64,000 nt of DNA from assembly GCA_023853785.1 (NCBI GenBank), contig JAJIRX010000859.1:124001-188000 (forward strand). Reading direction: 5' to 3'. Origin of the DNA: Psilocybe azurescens (Eukaryota; Basidiomycota; Agaricomycetes; Agaricales; Agrocybaceae). Shown piece by piece: positions 22,615 to 34,312 of this stretch; position 1 is the first letter of the stretch; each line of letters opens with the position of its first letter. The notes below the pieces were generated by a model. The model saw nothing but the letters and a program-made list of their open reading frames with translations, searched no databases and was not told where the DNA came from. Made by a program: the position numbers and the translations under genes.

Positions 22615-25254
22615 AAATCATGGTCAGTCCTTTGTGAACGATGGTGGTCGCCATGCATAGCTTTACCTCCGCACTAGCGAAGAGTACTAAATGAAGTAGG
22701 CAGGTTCTGGCTGGGTCTAAAGACAGTATGTCTTCGCATTTTTCTTCCACTGTTATGCATCGAGCGTTGAATTCTAGGCTATGCCGGACTTGCCCCCAGC
22801 CAAAGATCCTCTCGACACTGCCTGGAACGGATACACATTCTCATGACGGACATTGGGAAGGCGAATAGGGTAGCCCCATGTCCATCCTTCCTGGTCTTAT
22901 TTTTGGCACATATGTCACCGGAATGAGCTTCAAGCTGGAAGAACGATTGGAAATGGCTCGATACATCATGAAATGGGCACACCCAGACGACGATGGTTGG
23001 GGGATGTGAGCCATTGATGTTATCGGTGAATACGCCAGGTCGAACTAGCAATACATTAGGCATGTCAAAGGACATTCGACGGTGTTTGGTACGGCATCGA
23101 ATTATACAGCAATACATATCCTTGGGGTGGACAAAGATCATCCTGTCTGCGTTCGCGCTCGAGGAAAGCTTCATCAGTTGGGTTGGAATGTCAAGTTGAA
23201 TTTTTCCTTCCCAATGCTCATTATTCTCAGGTGGTACTACTGCCATTCCGGCTTGTGGTTTTCGATACCCAATTGCTATGGCTGGGCCGGAAACAATCCA
23301 GTTCTCTATTCGTATAGGAATCTCTCTGAACCTGCTAATAGGCTGGTCCCCGACTGGGTTCCTTTCCACCCACATAGGTGGTGGGTCCAAGTCCCCACTG
23401 TTTATGTCCCAGTGACTTACCTCTATGGCGTCAGGTATAAGATGGAACCAACCGATCTCATACTATCGTTGCGAGAGGCACGTAAATTACAGCCTTACCA
23501 GCAGTAAGCCTTCTATAGGAGCTCTGCCCACAGAGGGGAACAACGTCCACGAAGTAGATTTGTACTCCTCCAGTACTGTTCGGCATGATCGACTTGGTTC
23601 TCTCTTTATGTGGGGACTGCACCCCCACCTATCCGCCGCGCAGGAATTGCAGCTGCGTGTAAACCGATAGTAATGGAAGATGAAAACGCGGGCTACCAAA
23701 CACTCGTCCCGGTCTCCAAGATGGTCAACTTCATCACGCGCACACATCAAGGGCCCAGAGAGTATTGTGTATAAGATGCACGAAATCAGACGGCAAGATT
23801 TCATGTGGATTGATGCAAATGGCATGATGGTGTCTGGGACGAATGGGAGTCAGGTGTGGAATACTGGTTCATTGCTCATGCGTTAGGCGAGACTGGGTTG
23901 GAGAATGAGGAGAATAAGGAGAGTTCAATCAAGGCTTTGGGGTGGATTGATCAGGCACAGATTCAGCACAATCCTAAGCATTACAAGGAGGCGTATCGGC
24001 AAAGGACCAAGGGCGTTTGGGGTTTAGGTTCATAATTTTTCTTCTTTTTTATATATAAAAGTCTTGATATTTCATCTTAGCACTGTTGAACAGGGATAAT
24101 CTCTCAGTGACTGTACAGGTGAAGGCTTAAAGGCAGCCTTGTACATACAGTTCGATCTCAAGTAAGTATTCTTGAACTTTGTGTCTGTGTCATTATTTTA
24201 AATGGTAAAGTTATACGCCAAAGCTTATCTCGAAAGAGCGCCTATGCGACGCTGTAGATATGATGTTCACCCTGCAAAATCTAAAGGGCGGGTTCGCAAG
24301 CTATGAGTTGATTAGAAGCCCTTCGTGGCTGGAGTGGTTAAATCCTGCAGAGGTCTTCGGTCTGTTTGCTATTCATCTATCTGTCGAATTCTCTAAATAC
24401 TCATTTGTGTCGATGTAGGCAATATTATGATCGAATATAATTATTTGGAATGCACGACGTCCGTCATCACTGCACTTGCCATCTTCCGCAAACATTTCCC
24501 TGATTATCGAAAGGGCGATATACAACGAGCCTTGGTCCTTTTTCGTCTGTACCTCCGATATCAACTGTCGCGTTACACTGCAGTCGTACCATTGAAGGCG
24601 CGATCAATTTTTGCACCATGCGCAAACGCCGGCAGGGGGCCGGGTTGGATATTCAGGCATCTGCTTTTCCTATGCAAGTCAATTTGCGTTGGAGACACTC
24701 TTTCTTGTTGGTGAGACGTACGAGACGAGCGAGTAATCGCGTAAAGCTTGCGAATTTCTTCTCAGACGGTGGATGGGCGAGAGCTATAAGGTAAATCATC
24801 TTTTTGTCTCTCGTTTTCTTCTTTTACTTGTTTCTTACTGATCACCTTCCTTCCCTTCCTGATGGTCGTGTGAACAAAGTACCTGGGTGAAACACGAGAA
24901 CCTGCAGTGTATTCAGACCCGCTAGGCGGTCTTAGCCCTCATGTACGCGAAGTATCCACATCCGGAACCCATTGAAAAGGCGGTCAAGCTTGTCCTGTCA
25001 CAGCAGAAACCTGTAAGCCTTTCTGCCTGAATAATACAGCACGGATCCTGGTCACAGGAAGCCGTGGAGGGGTGTCTAACAATACATGTACTATTGCACA
25101 CCCAAACTTCAAGTTCTCATTCGCTATTTAGATGTTAGACGAGGCTCATTATTATGTTGCCGGTCTCGAATCTAGATCGTCTACTCACCAAAACGGTTCG
25201 GCGGCGGCGGCGAACGGCGCTAGTGGGAGGACCAGCGGTTATGGCAATCATTAA
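22615..25254 (+). pseudogene. Decayed tandem copy of ERG7
   Basis: Collinear with the ERG7 gene at 18167-21049 over almost its whole length, introns included, but broken. The first coding exon is largely deleted: the copy jumps from a GTCAGTCC stretch to GTGAACGATGGTGGTCGCC. In-frame stops include TAG near 22867 (in the GEYGGP region), CGCTAG for the conserved Cys-Trp near 24921, and TAG for Trp near 25138; frameshifts occur in several other exons, and parts of the [10 protein letters not shown] region are missing. Surviving pieces include [40 protein letters not shown] and [17 protein letters not shown]. It ends with a terminal exon related to that of ERG7 and a TAA at 25252-25254. No function as an enzyme is expected. 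Confidence 0.9.
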
Positions 25255-25953
25255 GTTAGCATTTTTTACCTGGCTCTTCTTGCCGATTCATTGCATTTTA
25301 TCTTTCTAATGTGTACCTGGTACTTTTCAGGAGAGTATGCATGCTTTCCGAATAATCATAGTCGTGCCTTTGTGCTCATTGCTCAAATGTTTGAAATTCC
25401 AGGTGGAAGTAAGACGATCAGAAAGAGCATCTAAATGTGTACCAATTGTCGTGCATTGTTTAGGCAAAAGTGCCCAGTGTGAATAAATGCTGGACCAAGG
25501 ACCAGACAAACATATAATCGAATGTGTACTGTATATACCATGGCATATGTTGGGCACACGCGTGTGGAATGTCATAGTAAAAAACAAAGAAGTGATAGAC
25601 AAATGTGCTGCCAAATTGGGACTGTTGTTTGTAGATTATGCTGAAGTAGTGCTGAAGCCTGAAAAGGTGCTCTTGGTCTCCGTATATCTCCATCCAACGA
25701 CGTTACAGTATTCTTAAATTAAGAGATGATCAACATATTGTGAAAGATGTAGAATTGATTATCATTTCCGGTCCCATCAAACTCCCATTTTCTAACTTCT
25801 CAACATAAACCAACTGGTTTCTGAGGCTTTTCTTACTGCTTAATGTTATTAAAATTTACAGCCACATTTTAAATCTTTGCAGTTTGCAGTAACATTGCTG
25901 AACCTGGTAAATAGGGTTGTGTTCCAAAAGAGGAAATTACTCTTGTTTCCAAC
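25255..25953. other. AT-rich intergenic, no gene supported
   Basis: Downstream of the ERG7 pseudogene. A 76-codon open stretch on the plus strand (25487-25717) has no recognisable homology or gene structure. Probably degenerate mobile-element or spacer DNA. Confidence 0.35.
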
Positions 25954-26213
25954 ATCAGCAAATCTGGGAAATTCTCATTTAGCATTATTATTTGGACCTA
26001 GCAAGAAATAGCAATATATTGCAATACAAGATCATTGTAATATTATAAACCTCAGAGATTAAAATTGTTAAGCTATTATAAGACAATACAAGCAAATATA
26101 TTATGAGGTCATAATATTGTAACAATCTCATAAACATTTGAATTGCTATATATTGCTATTTCTTGCTAGGTCCAAACAATAATGCTAAATGAGAATTTCC
26201 CAGATTTGCTGAT
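25954..26213. repeat. 260-bp foldback (MITE-like) element
   Basis: A near-perfect inverted repeat. The left arm starts ATCAGCAAATCTGGGAAATT at 25954 and runs about 70 bp to AGCAATATATTGCAAT; the right arm is its reverse complement and ends AATTTCCCAGATTTGCTGAT at 26213, with only about two mismatches. The inner part is also self-complementary (TTGTAATATTATAAACCTCA against TGAGGTCATAATATTGTAA), so the whole unit can fold into one hairpin. No coding capacity. No target-site duplication could be recognised in the bases just outside the arms. Confidence 0.8.
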
Positions 26214-26457
26214 GAAAGCAGCCAGAGGTGGCCTTTCTTTCATCTTTCCCTCACGGTATTTTTTCACTGTGGTCCACTTTGCTCAAGCTTTGCTCAAGTG
26301 CTTGGACCCACAACAACATATTCCCAACACTAGCATCACATAATTCATTGACCACTTTGGCACAATCTTTGTTTTGTGAACGACTTGACAATTGCCATTG
26401 TGGAAGATTTGCAAAAGATTTGTTCAACTTTTGTTGGTTCACATTCTGGAGCATGCT

Positions 26458-27716
26458 ATGCCCATGTCTACTGTCAGGCTACGTCAGCAAGATGTTCTGG
26501 ATGTTGCCAAAAATCTGATAAAAACTGCTGGCTGGCAATGTGAATGGAACATTGCCTCAATCAATAAGCCTACCATGTGCAGGACCTTACTTGTGAGTTG
26601 GCAAGCATATCTGAAGGTGTGTACAAATTTTCTGTTTTCTATATGAGCATATCTCTTTCTGTTTCTTTGTATGTGGATAGTGGAAACACCTCACTTCGCG
26701 GCCTCGGATTTTGAAATTCTGCACCTGCGATGAGAGCTCAGACCATAGTCACATGACCCGATTTGTCTCTCATGTTTATACAATCTCACCAACTCACGAC
26801 CTCTGCACTGTGCAGCATCTCCTCAAGCATTGTCAAGATTATCGTCACGAGGTATTTTTGCGTTCCATTTCCTCCTCGATGAAGTAACTTAAATCAGAAA
26901 TAGACCCAACAATATGCCTGTCGGTTACCACGATGTTCTCTATCCTCGGGCGTAGCTATCACATCATACGAGGACCTGATCAAACACCTTCAATTATCAC
27001 ATCTCAACCGTTCTGCGCTTCAGTGCCCCATAAAAGGTATGTTCAAAGATGCAGTCTAACACTGATTTACAATTAAATATTTTGCAGGGTGCGATTCAAT
27101 CTCGTTTACCAGGCACGGAGCATTAGAGAATCACTTTCTTGATGTCCATCCTGAAATGGTAAACAAAACTGTCTCCCTTCCTTCCCCAATGCTGCTCCAA
27201 TCATGGCTTCCATTCCGTCCTGGAGATATCGAAAGGTTACCCCCACTGCCCACACACGTTTCTGCAGGGACGGTACTTCTTCCGACAGTCCAAGGAACGT
27301 GGCAACACCGTCCATCCACACCCCATAATTCGGATACCAAGAACTTGCAGACCCACAGCTCACCAAAGAAAACCGCGAGGATGGATGTCGGTGACTCGAA
27401 GCCGAAAGAAGATACAACAGAGGAGCCTCACGAGTTTATGTTCGATGATCTGCCGATCCAACTAACCGAAAGGGGTGTCTACTCACACACCCCTGCATAC
27501 GAATCTACTGTCCGTGAAATTGGACCTCATTTCGACGTGTCGCGTCCTCAGCCACAGCTCGATCCTAAAGCATATGGGAATCGGATTCTCCCGGCAACCA
27601 TACTCTATGATGCCTGGCGCCGTCAAAATGAGGGCCAGTTTACCTTTTCCAGTGATGAAGAAGATGAGGAAGAGGGCCAAGGAAGTGCACAAGCCGAGGA
27701 CATCATTCCTGCCTGA
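26458..27716 (+). CDS. C2H2 zinc-finger protein, uncharacterised
   Basis: Four exons in frame. The start MPMSTVRLRQQDVLDVAKNL is the first ATG compatible with exon 1. Exon 2 carries RPRILKFCTCDESSDHSHMT and CTVQHLLKHCQDYRHE, with Cys/His spacing that could bind metal. Exon 3 holds YACRLPRCSLSSGVAITSYE, DLIKHLQLSHLN, and exons 3-4 CPIKGCDSISF...HGALENHFLDVH, two C2H2-type fingers of the CxxxxC/HxxxxH kind. The rest is a polar tail with GNRILPATILYDAWRRQNEG and an acidic end (SSDEEDEEEGQGSAQAED). Probably nuclear; DNA or RNA binding is inference. The foldback element lies about 240 bp upstream of the start, so it may sit in the promoter. Stop at 27714-27716. Confidence 0.65.
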
Positions 27717-28198
27717 TATTTATAGCTACCATCGAAAACTGAGAGCGAATGGATAGCTACGGGTAGGCCATTTCTTCCGATTTATCAGCTACTTGTGCTG
27801 AATTTCTGACATAAAGCTCCCGCCGTCACATTAATTCACTCTAATCATTGCTGCATCATCTTTTATACTCTCAACTACATGCACATACATGTATACAATT
27901 GCATATCACCACTTATACCTGCACTATATCTACCGGTCACGAATTTCACGCGTTGAACATAGAGCAGAGCTTTTATTCGCTTTCTCTAATTAGTTGCCAA
28001 TTAGGAACTATTAGAGCCGAATCGGACGCGTTATTTGGCATCATCCCTAGACTGTAATAATAGACTTGTCTTCTGCCAGGGCAGCCGAGAATATTTTTTG
28101 AGCATTTGCCCCCGCGTCCTCTCATCCTCTCGAAGGCTCAGCTCCATTTCCTCATAATCCCGAATTGTGGGACTCTGATAATAGCAGGAGATAATAGT
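27717..28198. other. Intergenic, upstream of BFR2
   Basis: About 480 bp with no gene; it includes the 3' end of the zinc-finger gene and the BFR2 promoter. Confidence 0.4.
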
Positions 28199-30158
28199 AT
28201 GGCTCCAACACGTATGCCATTGCATAATATAAATACAATGGGTCATTGACTTTCCTTCCTTAATTCTTGCTAGGCATATCGTTAGCTCAACAGATCGCAC
28301 AGCTCGAAGAGGCTGCCCCTGCCGGTCTGTTATCCTCCTTGTCAGTGTGTTGTGAAGATATACTAAGGTTTTAAAAACCACGGTGCAGACTATGACCCCG
28401 AAGATTTGCAATCTCGCGGTGCCGAAATCGACGATGAAATGCATACAAATGCGACTGGGTCTCGGGAACATTACGTCGATGTAGGGTGCGTTAGAATCAT
28501 ATTTTAATCACTGAAGTCTTTCTAACTTCTCTGTGTAGCCCGAGTGACCTGAGAAATAGACTACCTAGCATCGCACATCCAAAATACGAGGGCGTACGGG
28601 TATCGAGGAAGCAGTTGCTGGAGGATTCGGATAGCGGACATGAGGATGAAGTAGAAGGACGGAATAAAGAAGGATCGGAGCTAGGGGATGATGGTGATGA
28701 TATTTCTTCGCAAGGGAGTGAGGATGAAGGTGGTCAAAACTGGGAAGAGACGGAGCAGCGGTCTGAGGACGAGGGACCTTCAGAGAGCGAAGGCGAAGAA
28801 AGTGATGGTGCTGAGGAGGATATTCCCAGGAAACCAGCTCAACAACAGCAGCCCAAAGAACGAGAAGACCCTTCGGAAGATCTTACTTCAACAATCAAAA
28901 AGACACGAGAGAATGACTTGATGAAAGGTCAAGCAATCAAAAGGCAAATAGTAAGTGTTTTCGACTACCCCTCCTACTTCCTCATTAATCACTGAAATTA
29001 GGCAATATGGGATACCCTACTCGACACACGAATCCGCCTACAAAGTCGGTTTTGTCTGCAAACAGACTACCTCCAGTATGCCCCAAAATCATTTAAAGTT
29101 AATACGTGGCTTAATATCTGCCCTAATAGCCATCGGAAATGCAGACTTATCTTAAAGATGCAGCGTATCATGATTCCGTCGCAAAATTCTTGAACGAGGC
29201 TTCATCACTGGCAGACGAACTCTTTGAATTGCAAGAGGTCAGTGTGACTCTTAATCACAACAAGTTGATTTCTGAAACAACTTCGCTGGCTCTTCACAGA
29301 ATTTAATGACGGCAAATGACATTATTCAACCACCTCCACGGAAACGCCGGCGATTGGATGCTGAAACGCCCATCGAAGAATATCACGATGCACTTTCTGC
29401 TGCATCAGAAGATGTCGTAGCCTTGGAGCAAGCGTGAGTCCTTCACATATGTAGCAACCTGCAAATTCAAGACCAACCATTTCTCCTAAGCTTCCACCCA
29501 CACCTCTTACAAACCCTGTCCAAATGGTCCTCCAAAATTCAAGCAGTGGCTCCTTCTGTGCTACTTCCTTCCAATCGAGGAACATTCTTGAAAGGAACAC
29601 AAGATATGAAATCTGTCGTACAACTCATTGACGAAAATCTTGCTGATCACGACAAACTGTTGGCTCGCACACAAACAGCAAGAGTTAAGAAACAGAGAAT
29701 AGGAGTGGAGCAGGACGAAACCAACAGAATCGACGACGATACCCCGGACTCTGAAATATTCGACGATACTGACTTTTATCAGAAACTATTGAGAAACATC
29801 ATCGATTCTCGTGGTAGCGGAACCAAGAACGAAGACTGGATGGTCATTCAGAAACAGAAGAAGGCCAAGAAGAAGGTCGACACCAAGGCAAGCAAAGGGC
29901 GGAAACTTCGGTCAGTTTTTACCTGTGTGGCTTCGAGTAGTAAGACTGATTTATGTTTTTAGCTACGATGTCCATGAGAAACTCCAGAATTTCATGGTCC
30001 CTGTCCCAAACTCGACCTCTGGCGCATGGCACGAGGAGCAGGTTGACGAACTATTCGCTTCTCTGCTAGGAAAAGGATTTGAGAATGCCGCAATTAATTC
30101 TGAAGAACCGCATATGGAAGAAAGCATTGAACTCAGTGGATTCAGAGTTTTTGGGTAG
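28199..30158 (+). CDS. BFR2: BFR2/AATF (TRAUB) ribosome-biogenesis protein
   Basis: Nucleolar factor of the 90S/SSU processome needed for 18S rRNA maturation. The first exon is only MAPTR; exon 2 gives ISLAQQIAQLEEAAPA and exon 3 DYDPEDLQSRGAEIDDEM. Then come LRNRLPSIAHPKYEGVRVSR, a long acidic tract (SEDEGPSESEGEESDGAEED), the AATF leucine-zipper-like block (IWDTLLDTRIRLQKSVLSAN, RLP), KDAAYHDSVAKFLNEASSL, and the C-terminal TRAUB domain: DDTDFYQKLLRNIIDSRGSG, YDVHEKLQNFMVPVPN, WHEEQVDELFASLLGK. It ends LSGFRVFG with TAG at 30156-30158. One break: at 29042-29044 three A's stand where four are needed for the LQKSVLSANRL reading. Confidence 0.9.
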
Positions 30159-30522
30159 TTTAGTTTGATGTCATTAGTAGTACCAATTAACCCCTAGGTC
30201 GTGCCAAGCATTGACATCAATTGGCCACTGAAGTGGAACAAAGCCAAATACAGACATAGCATCTACAGTGAAAGTGTTTAACATCCCGCAGTACATAGCC
30301 CTCATTCACTGCTAGAGTCTCATTCTGAACTGTGGATATACGCGATATATCTTCATACTAAGGGTCTTTGTGTCGCGATAACTGTAAGAAATGCCACTAC
30401 TTCCCGTTGGAGTACATGCTCTAACTTTAGCCTCAGCTCCAATAACACTTCGACAGAACCTACCACGTACACTGAACGATACTTTACAGGAGCATTGACC
30501 TTCCAGTCTACACCCTGCAAAT
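30159..30522. other. Intergenic, upstream of SNX41
   Basis: About 360 bp between genes in the same direction; no feature seen. Confidence 0.4.
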
Positions 30523-32654
30523 ATGAACGCCTTGGACGACTATGAAGAGGAGAATCCGTTCGAGCACGAAGGCACCGACCATATTACCTCAGAGACGTCA
30601 TCTACGTCTCAAGTAGGTCTCTACGAACCGCCATCTCCCCCCTCATACTGCACGCCAGCTATCTCCTACAACATCCAACCGACCACCCTTTCCAAGCCCA
30701 GGTTCACACAAGCAAGCTAACATCAACTATAAGACGGACTTTTGCTGCACCCGCGACCGTGTCCTCCATTCTGGCGACGACGTTGAGATTCTGGTATGAC
30801 CGCAAATAACCTTGTCATTCTACATATTTGACCATTCCAAACTTCAGATCATTGACGCCCAGAAAACATCTGTCAATTCCAGTTCACCGTACATTACATA
30901 CGTCATCAGGACAGGAGTATGTTTCTCTAATTCAGTGCTCTCCGTCTATGGCTCACCTTTTGATACAGAATGCAGAGGCCAGGCACCGATACTCTGAGTT
31001 CGAGAGTCTTCGAGAGAATCTATCGCGATTATACCCCACCCTTATCGTGCCACCAATTCCCTCAAAGCAGACTATCGGTGATTATGCTGTCAAGCAAGGT
31101 AAAGCCAAAGAAGACGCAACTCTCATCTCAAGGAGGAAGCGGCTGCTCCAGACCTTTCTAAATCGCGTCGCACGGCACCCGATTCTTTCAAACGAGCACG
31201 TCTTCCATCGTTTTCTTGATGGCGAAGTATCATGGGTGAGCTTCGCTCCTTTCGTATCTCAATAATGCTACTTTATTTACAAATTCCAGGCGGAAGTGCT
31301 GAACTCACCGCCCTTGTCTCTTCTTCCCAAAAATATATTGAAAGCCCCTTCCCACAATCCTACGGACCAGAATGCTTCCCCTGCTTATGCTGCTCTTCCA
31401 AACCCTTCATCTGCGCATCCTCTACGCCATCCTGATCAACGCTTCCTCGATTCCGAAGCTTTCACTCACAAATTTGCGAATCATGTTAGCGGGCCGATGG
31501 AAAAGGTTACTCGCCGTGTTGTGAAAAGATGGTCGGGTAAGTCTCAATCCAAGTGCGGAATGCAACACACTTTGATCATCTTTCGCTTAGATTATGCACA
31601 GGACCATGCTGATCTCGGTGCTGCTCTGAATGGATTCAGTTTAAGTGAAACTGACGCTTTGGCCGGGGCAATCGAGAAAACCGGACAGGCTGTCGACGCT
31701 ACGTATATGTCAACAACTAAACTGGTAAATTTCCTTCATGTGTGGCGTTTCATTGCTCTAAATAAAAACATGCATCCAGTTGCAAGACTTGGAGCAAAAC
31801 TGGGCCGAGCCTCTGCATGAATACACGCAGTTTGCAGCCATTATCAAGAAACTTCTCGCGTACCGTCATCAGAAGCATGTTCAATACGAGATGACACAGG
31901 ATGCCCTTGAAACTAAGAAGGAACAGTTAGAAGATCTTGAGAAGAGTGAACGTGAAGCTCGACGATTGGAGGAAGCCCTTGGCAAAGGGAAAATCAATGG
32001 ATTGGGACCTTCAGCCACCCCTATAACCGAAGGAGAAACCGAAGACAATGCAGAGCCCACCACCCCAGATCCCAATTCTGCTTATCTGCCCCCGCATCCC
32101 GGACCCAATCCTGCACGTCGAAGAACAAAAACGCCTGGGATGGGATTGTTGAATGCATTGAGTTATACATTGCACGGTATGATGGATGTGGATCCTGAAA
32201 CTGCGCGCAGGAATGGAATAACAAAAACGCGAGAAAACATCTCACAGGTTAGTTGCTTTGTTCAGACGGCATATTAATGGGTCGTTAACGTTATGGCTAT
32301 CCAGCTGGAAGATGCGCTTCATCTAGCAGCACAGGATCTCAAGTATTCCAGCTCCACGATCCAAGCGGATTTAGACCGCTTCCAGCGCCAGAAAGTAGCC
32401 GACATGAGGGAAATGGCGATTTCAATGGCTAGGAGTCATAGAGATTGGTGCAAGAAAGTCAGTTTCTTAACTGATACTGCTGCTGCGATGTTGTTTCTCA
32501 CTCACGTAATTTCCAGAATCTGGACGCTTGGGAAGAAGCTAAAAAAGAGATCGAGAAGATACCTGATCATCCCAACAAAGCCCCACCGCCTCCTGAAAGT
32601 CCTGTGGGCACTTCTGCAAGAAGGAATTCATCCTCCACCGTCAATGGGCGCTGA
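30523..32654 (+). CDS. SNX41: Snx41-type sorting nexin (PX-BAR)
   Basis: Phosphoinositide-binding sorting nexin of the Snx41/Atg20 group, for endosome-to-Golgi recycling and selective autophagy. The N-terminal tail is acidic and Ser/Pro rich (MNALDDYEEENPFEHEG). The PX domain includes TDFCCTRDRVLHSGDDVEIL, YITYVIRTG, RHRYSEFESLRENLSRLYPT and LIVPPIPSKQTIGDY, i.e. the RYSEF and PPIPxK phosphoinositide-site motifs. A BAR-like coiled region follows (FANHVSGPMEKVTRRVVKRW, LEQNWAEPLHEYTQFAAIIK, KKEQLEDLEKSEREARRLEE), with a Pro-rich insert before the last helices (LQADLDRFQRQK-like IQADLDRFQRQKVADMREMA). It ends ARRNSSSTVNGR with TGA at 32652-32654. A one-base change at the C3 run 30697-30699 is needed to join SYNIQPTTLSKP to the PX frame. 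Confidence 0.88.
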
Positions 32655-32950
32655 TCTCGGGCATACGGGAGTTTGTCTGGTGGCGGTTAAGAAGTATTCC
32701 TGCTATCGCAGCCTCTGATGCAACAATACGAATGAAATGCCTTTTATGCGTTATTATCCCTAAATTAAGGCTCGAGCCCAATGTTCAAATTGTCATTAAT
32801 TGGCCGGCTCCGGATCGGTTTTGTTAGCGCGCTGTGTTTATGACTGCACATGTACACCGATTAGATCTTTAGGTTTGTGAGAAGTAGACTCTATTTTGGT
32901 AGATCGAATTTTAAACTGTAATTGTACCGCGAACCAGAACCAGAACAATC
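32655..32950. other. Intergenic, upstream of P-loop kinase
   Basis: About 300 bp with no gene or repeat recognised. Confidence 0.35.
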
Positions 32951-34088
32951 ATGTCGGCTTTTCCCACTGTTGCCGCAGATGCTGTGGAAGGTTCAGAGTT
33001 CCAGATGTCTGGCGGCAAGATCGTTCTGATCTTGTGTGGTCTCATCGCTTCCGGCAAGGTAAGGTTTCTCCTATTTTACCGAAATACTCTAATGATGAGT
33101 GTTAGTCCACTTTCGCAGAGGCTCTGCAGGAGCATTATCCAGAGTTTCGCAGGTGCAACCAAGATGACCTGGGCGACAGACGTGCGGTCGAACAATTAGC
33201 ACGCCAAACTTTAAATCAAGGGTTTTCCGTCTGCATCGATCGCACAAACTTTAACGCTGCGTGAGTCTCATTGGTGTTTTTGATCCCCGTCTCCTTCATC
33301 CATGGTCACTCGGAAAACTAATCATAAGGAAACAGACAAAGGTCATATTGGATTGAAATCGCCCGCGAATTTCCCGGGACTGCGGTTTGGGTTATTGTCT
33401 TTGACACCCCATACGAGGTTTGTGCTGCTTCAACATCTACATCATTACCGATTCCGAGACTGATTTCCCCACCAAGATATGCGCACAACGTCTCCAACAT
33501 AGTAGGCGTTAAGATGTCAAAATTAGATGGATAACTACTAATGGAAGTCCCCATTTGTAAACAGGGACTTTCCACCCCACGATCAAGAACCCAAAGCAAG
33601 GATTGTCCGTCCTTTCGCGCTTCGCCACAGACTTTCAGCGCCCCGCCCCTCAGGAAGGGTTCCAGAGAATTCTGTATGTCAGGCCATCAGATCACACTTC
33701 TCCAATATACACTCGTTCCGATATCACCGACATTTTACAGCGAGTGCAGAATTCACCGCTTATAAATACACCTGGCGTACATCGAGGCAGCTTCAGTTCA
33801 GGGTACCCGTCTCCTCGAGGAAATTCCTATCGAGGGCGGGGATCTAGTCGTCCTTATAATCACCCCTCAGGTTATAGCAGGGGCCGCGGGAACTATTCCA
33901 ATGTCGGACCGACCAACAATATCGGGAGTCCTGCTAGTACATCGTATCGTGGAAACAATGTGGGCATACATGGAACAGGGCGAGGTATAGTACAATATCC
34001 TTCTGGGGTTTCAAGGGATCAAGGTAATTCAACAAAGAGCGTGGGTCAAGGGACTGGCACAGGGCAGGATCCCTTCGTAATCGATTGA
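32951..34088 (+). CDS. P-loop kinase-like protein (AAA_33) with RG-rich tail
   Basis: Small ATP-binding protein related to polynucleotide-kinase-type P-loop domains. The Walker A motif is LCGLIASGKSTFAEALQ, split by an intron; downstream come RRAVEQLARQTLNQGFSVCI with DRTNFN (the acidic lid/Walker B-like motif common to AAA_33 kinases), YWIEIAREFPGTAVWVIVFD and CAQRLQHRT. The kinase half ends near SVLSRFATDFQRP. A low-complexity tail follows, rich in Gly, Arg, Ser and Tyr (GNSYRGRGSSRPYNHPSGYS, RGRGNYSNVG), which resembles RNA-binding RG/RGG tails. Stop at 34086-34088. The family is known in fungi, but its substrate is not clear; nucleic-acid 5'-kinase activity is inference from the fold. It is convergent with the TPR gene. 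Confidence 0.75.
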
Positions 34089-34312
34089 CAACAAAAACAC
34101 GTACACAAGATCGACAACTAGTCTTTTGCACCATAGGACGAGTTTGCGGAGGTCCGGTGTCTGGCCCTGGATAATGAAATCTATTTCGGCTGTAATTCGT
34201 GCTGGGAGTAGATTCGACAGAAACACAATAAAGATATTCTTCCCAATGGCCTTGGAGAAAATAATGCGGAGCTCCCTGAGACTCGATAACCCAAGATGAA
34301 TACAGGTTGAAA

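Noticed and set aside
3536..25254. A secondary-metabolite gene cluster around ERG7 and the velvet gene
   Set aside because: No P450, methyltransferase, synthase backbone or transporter genes accompany them; neighbours are housekeeping genes.
25487..25717. 76-codon plus-strand open stretch
   Set aside because: No homology, no splicing context, in AT-rich DNA next to a pseudogene.
33934..34312. Extension of the minus-strand TPR frame to 33934
   Set aside because: The TPR protein ends at 34313 once the last intron is removed; beyond that the frame only runs antisense into the kinase tail.
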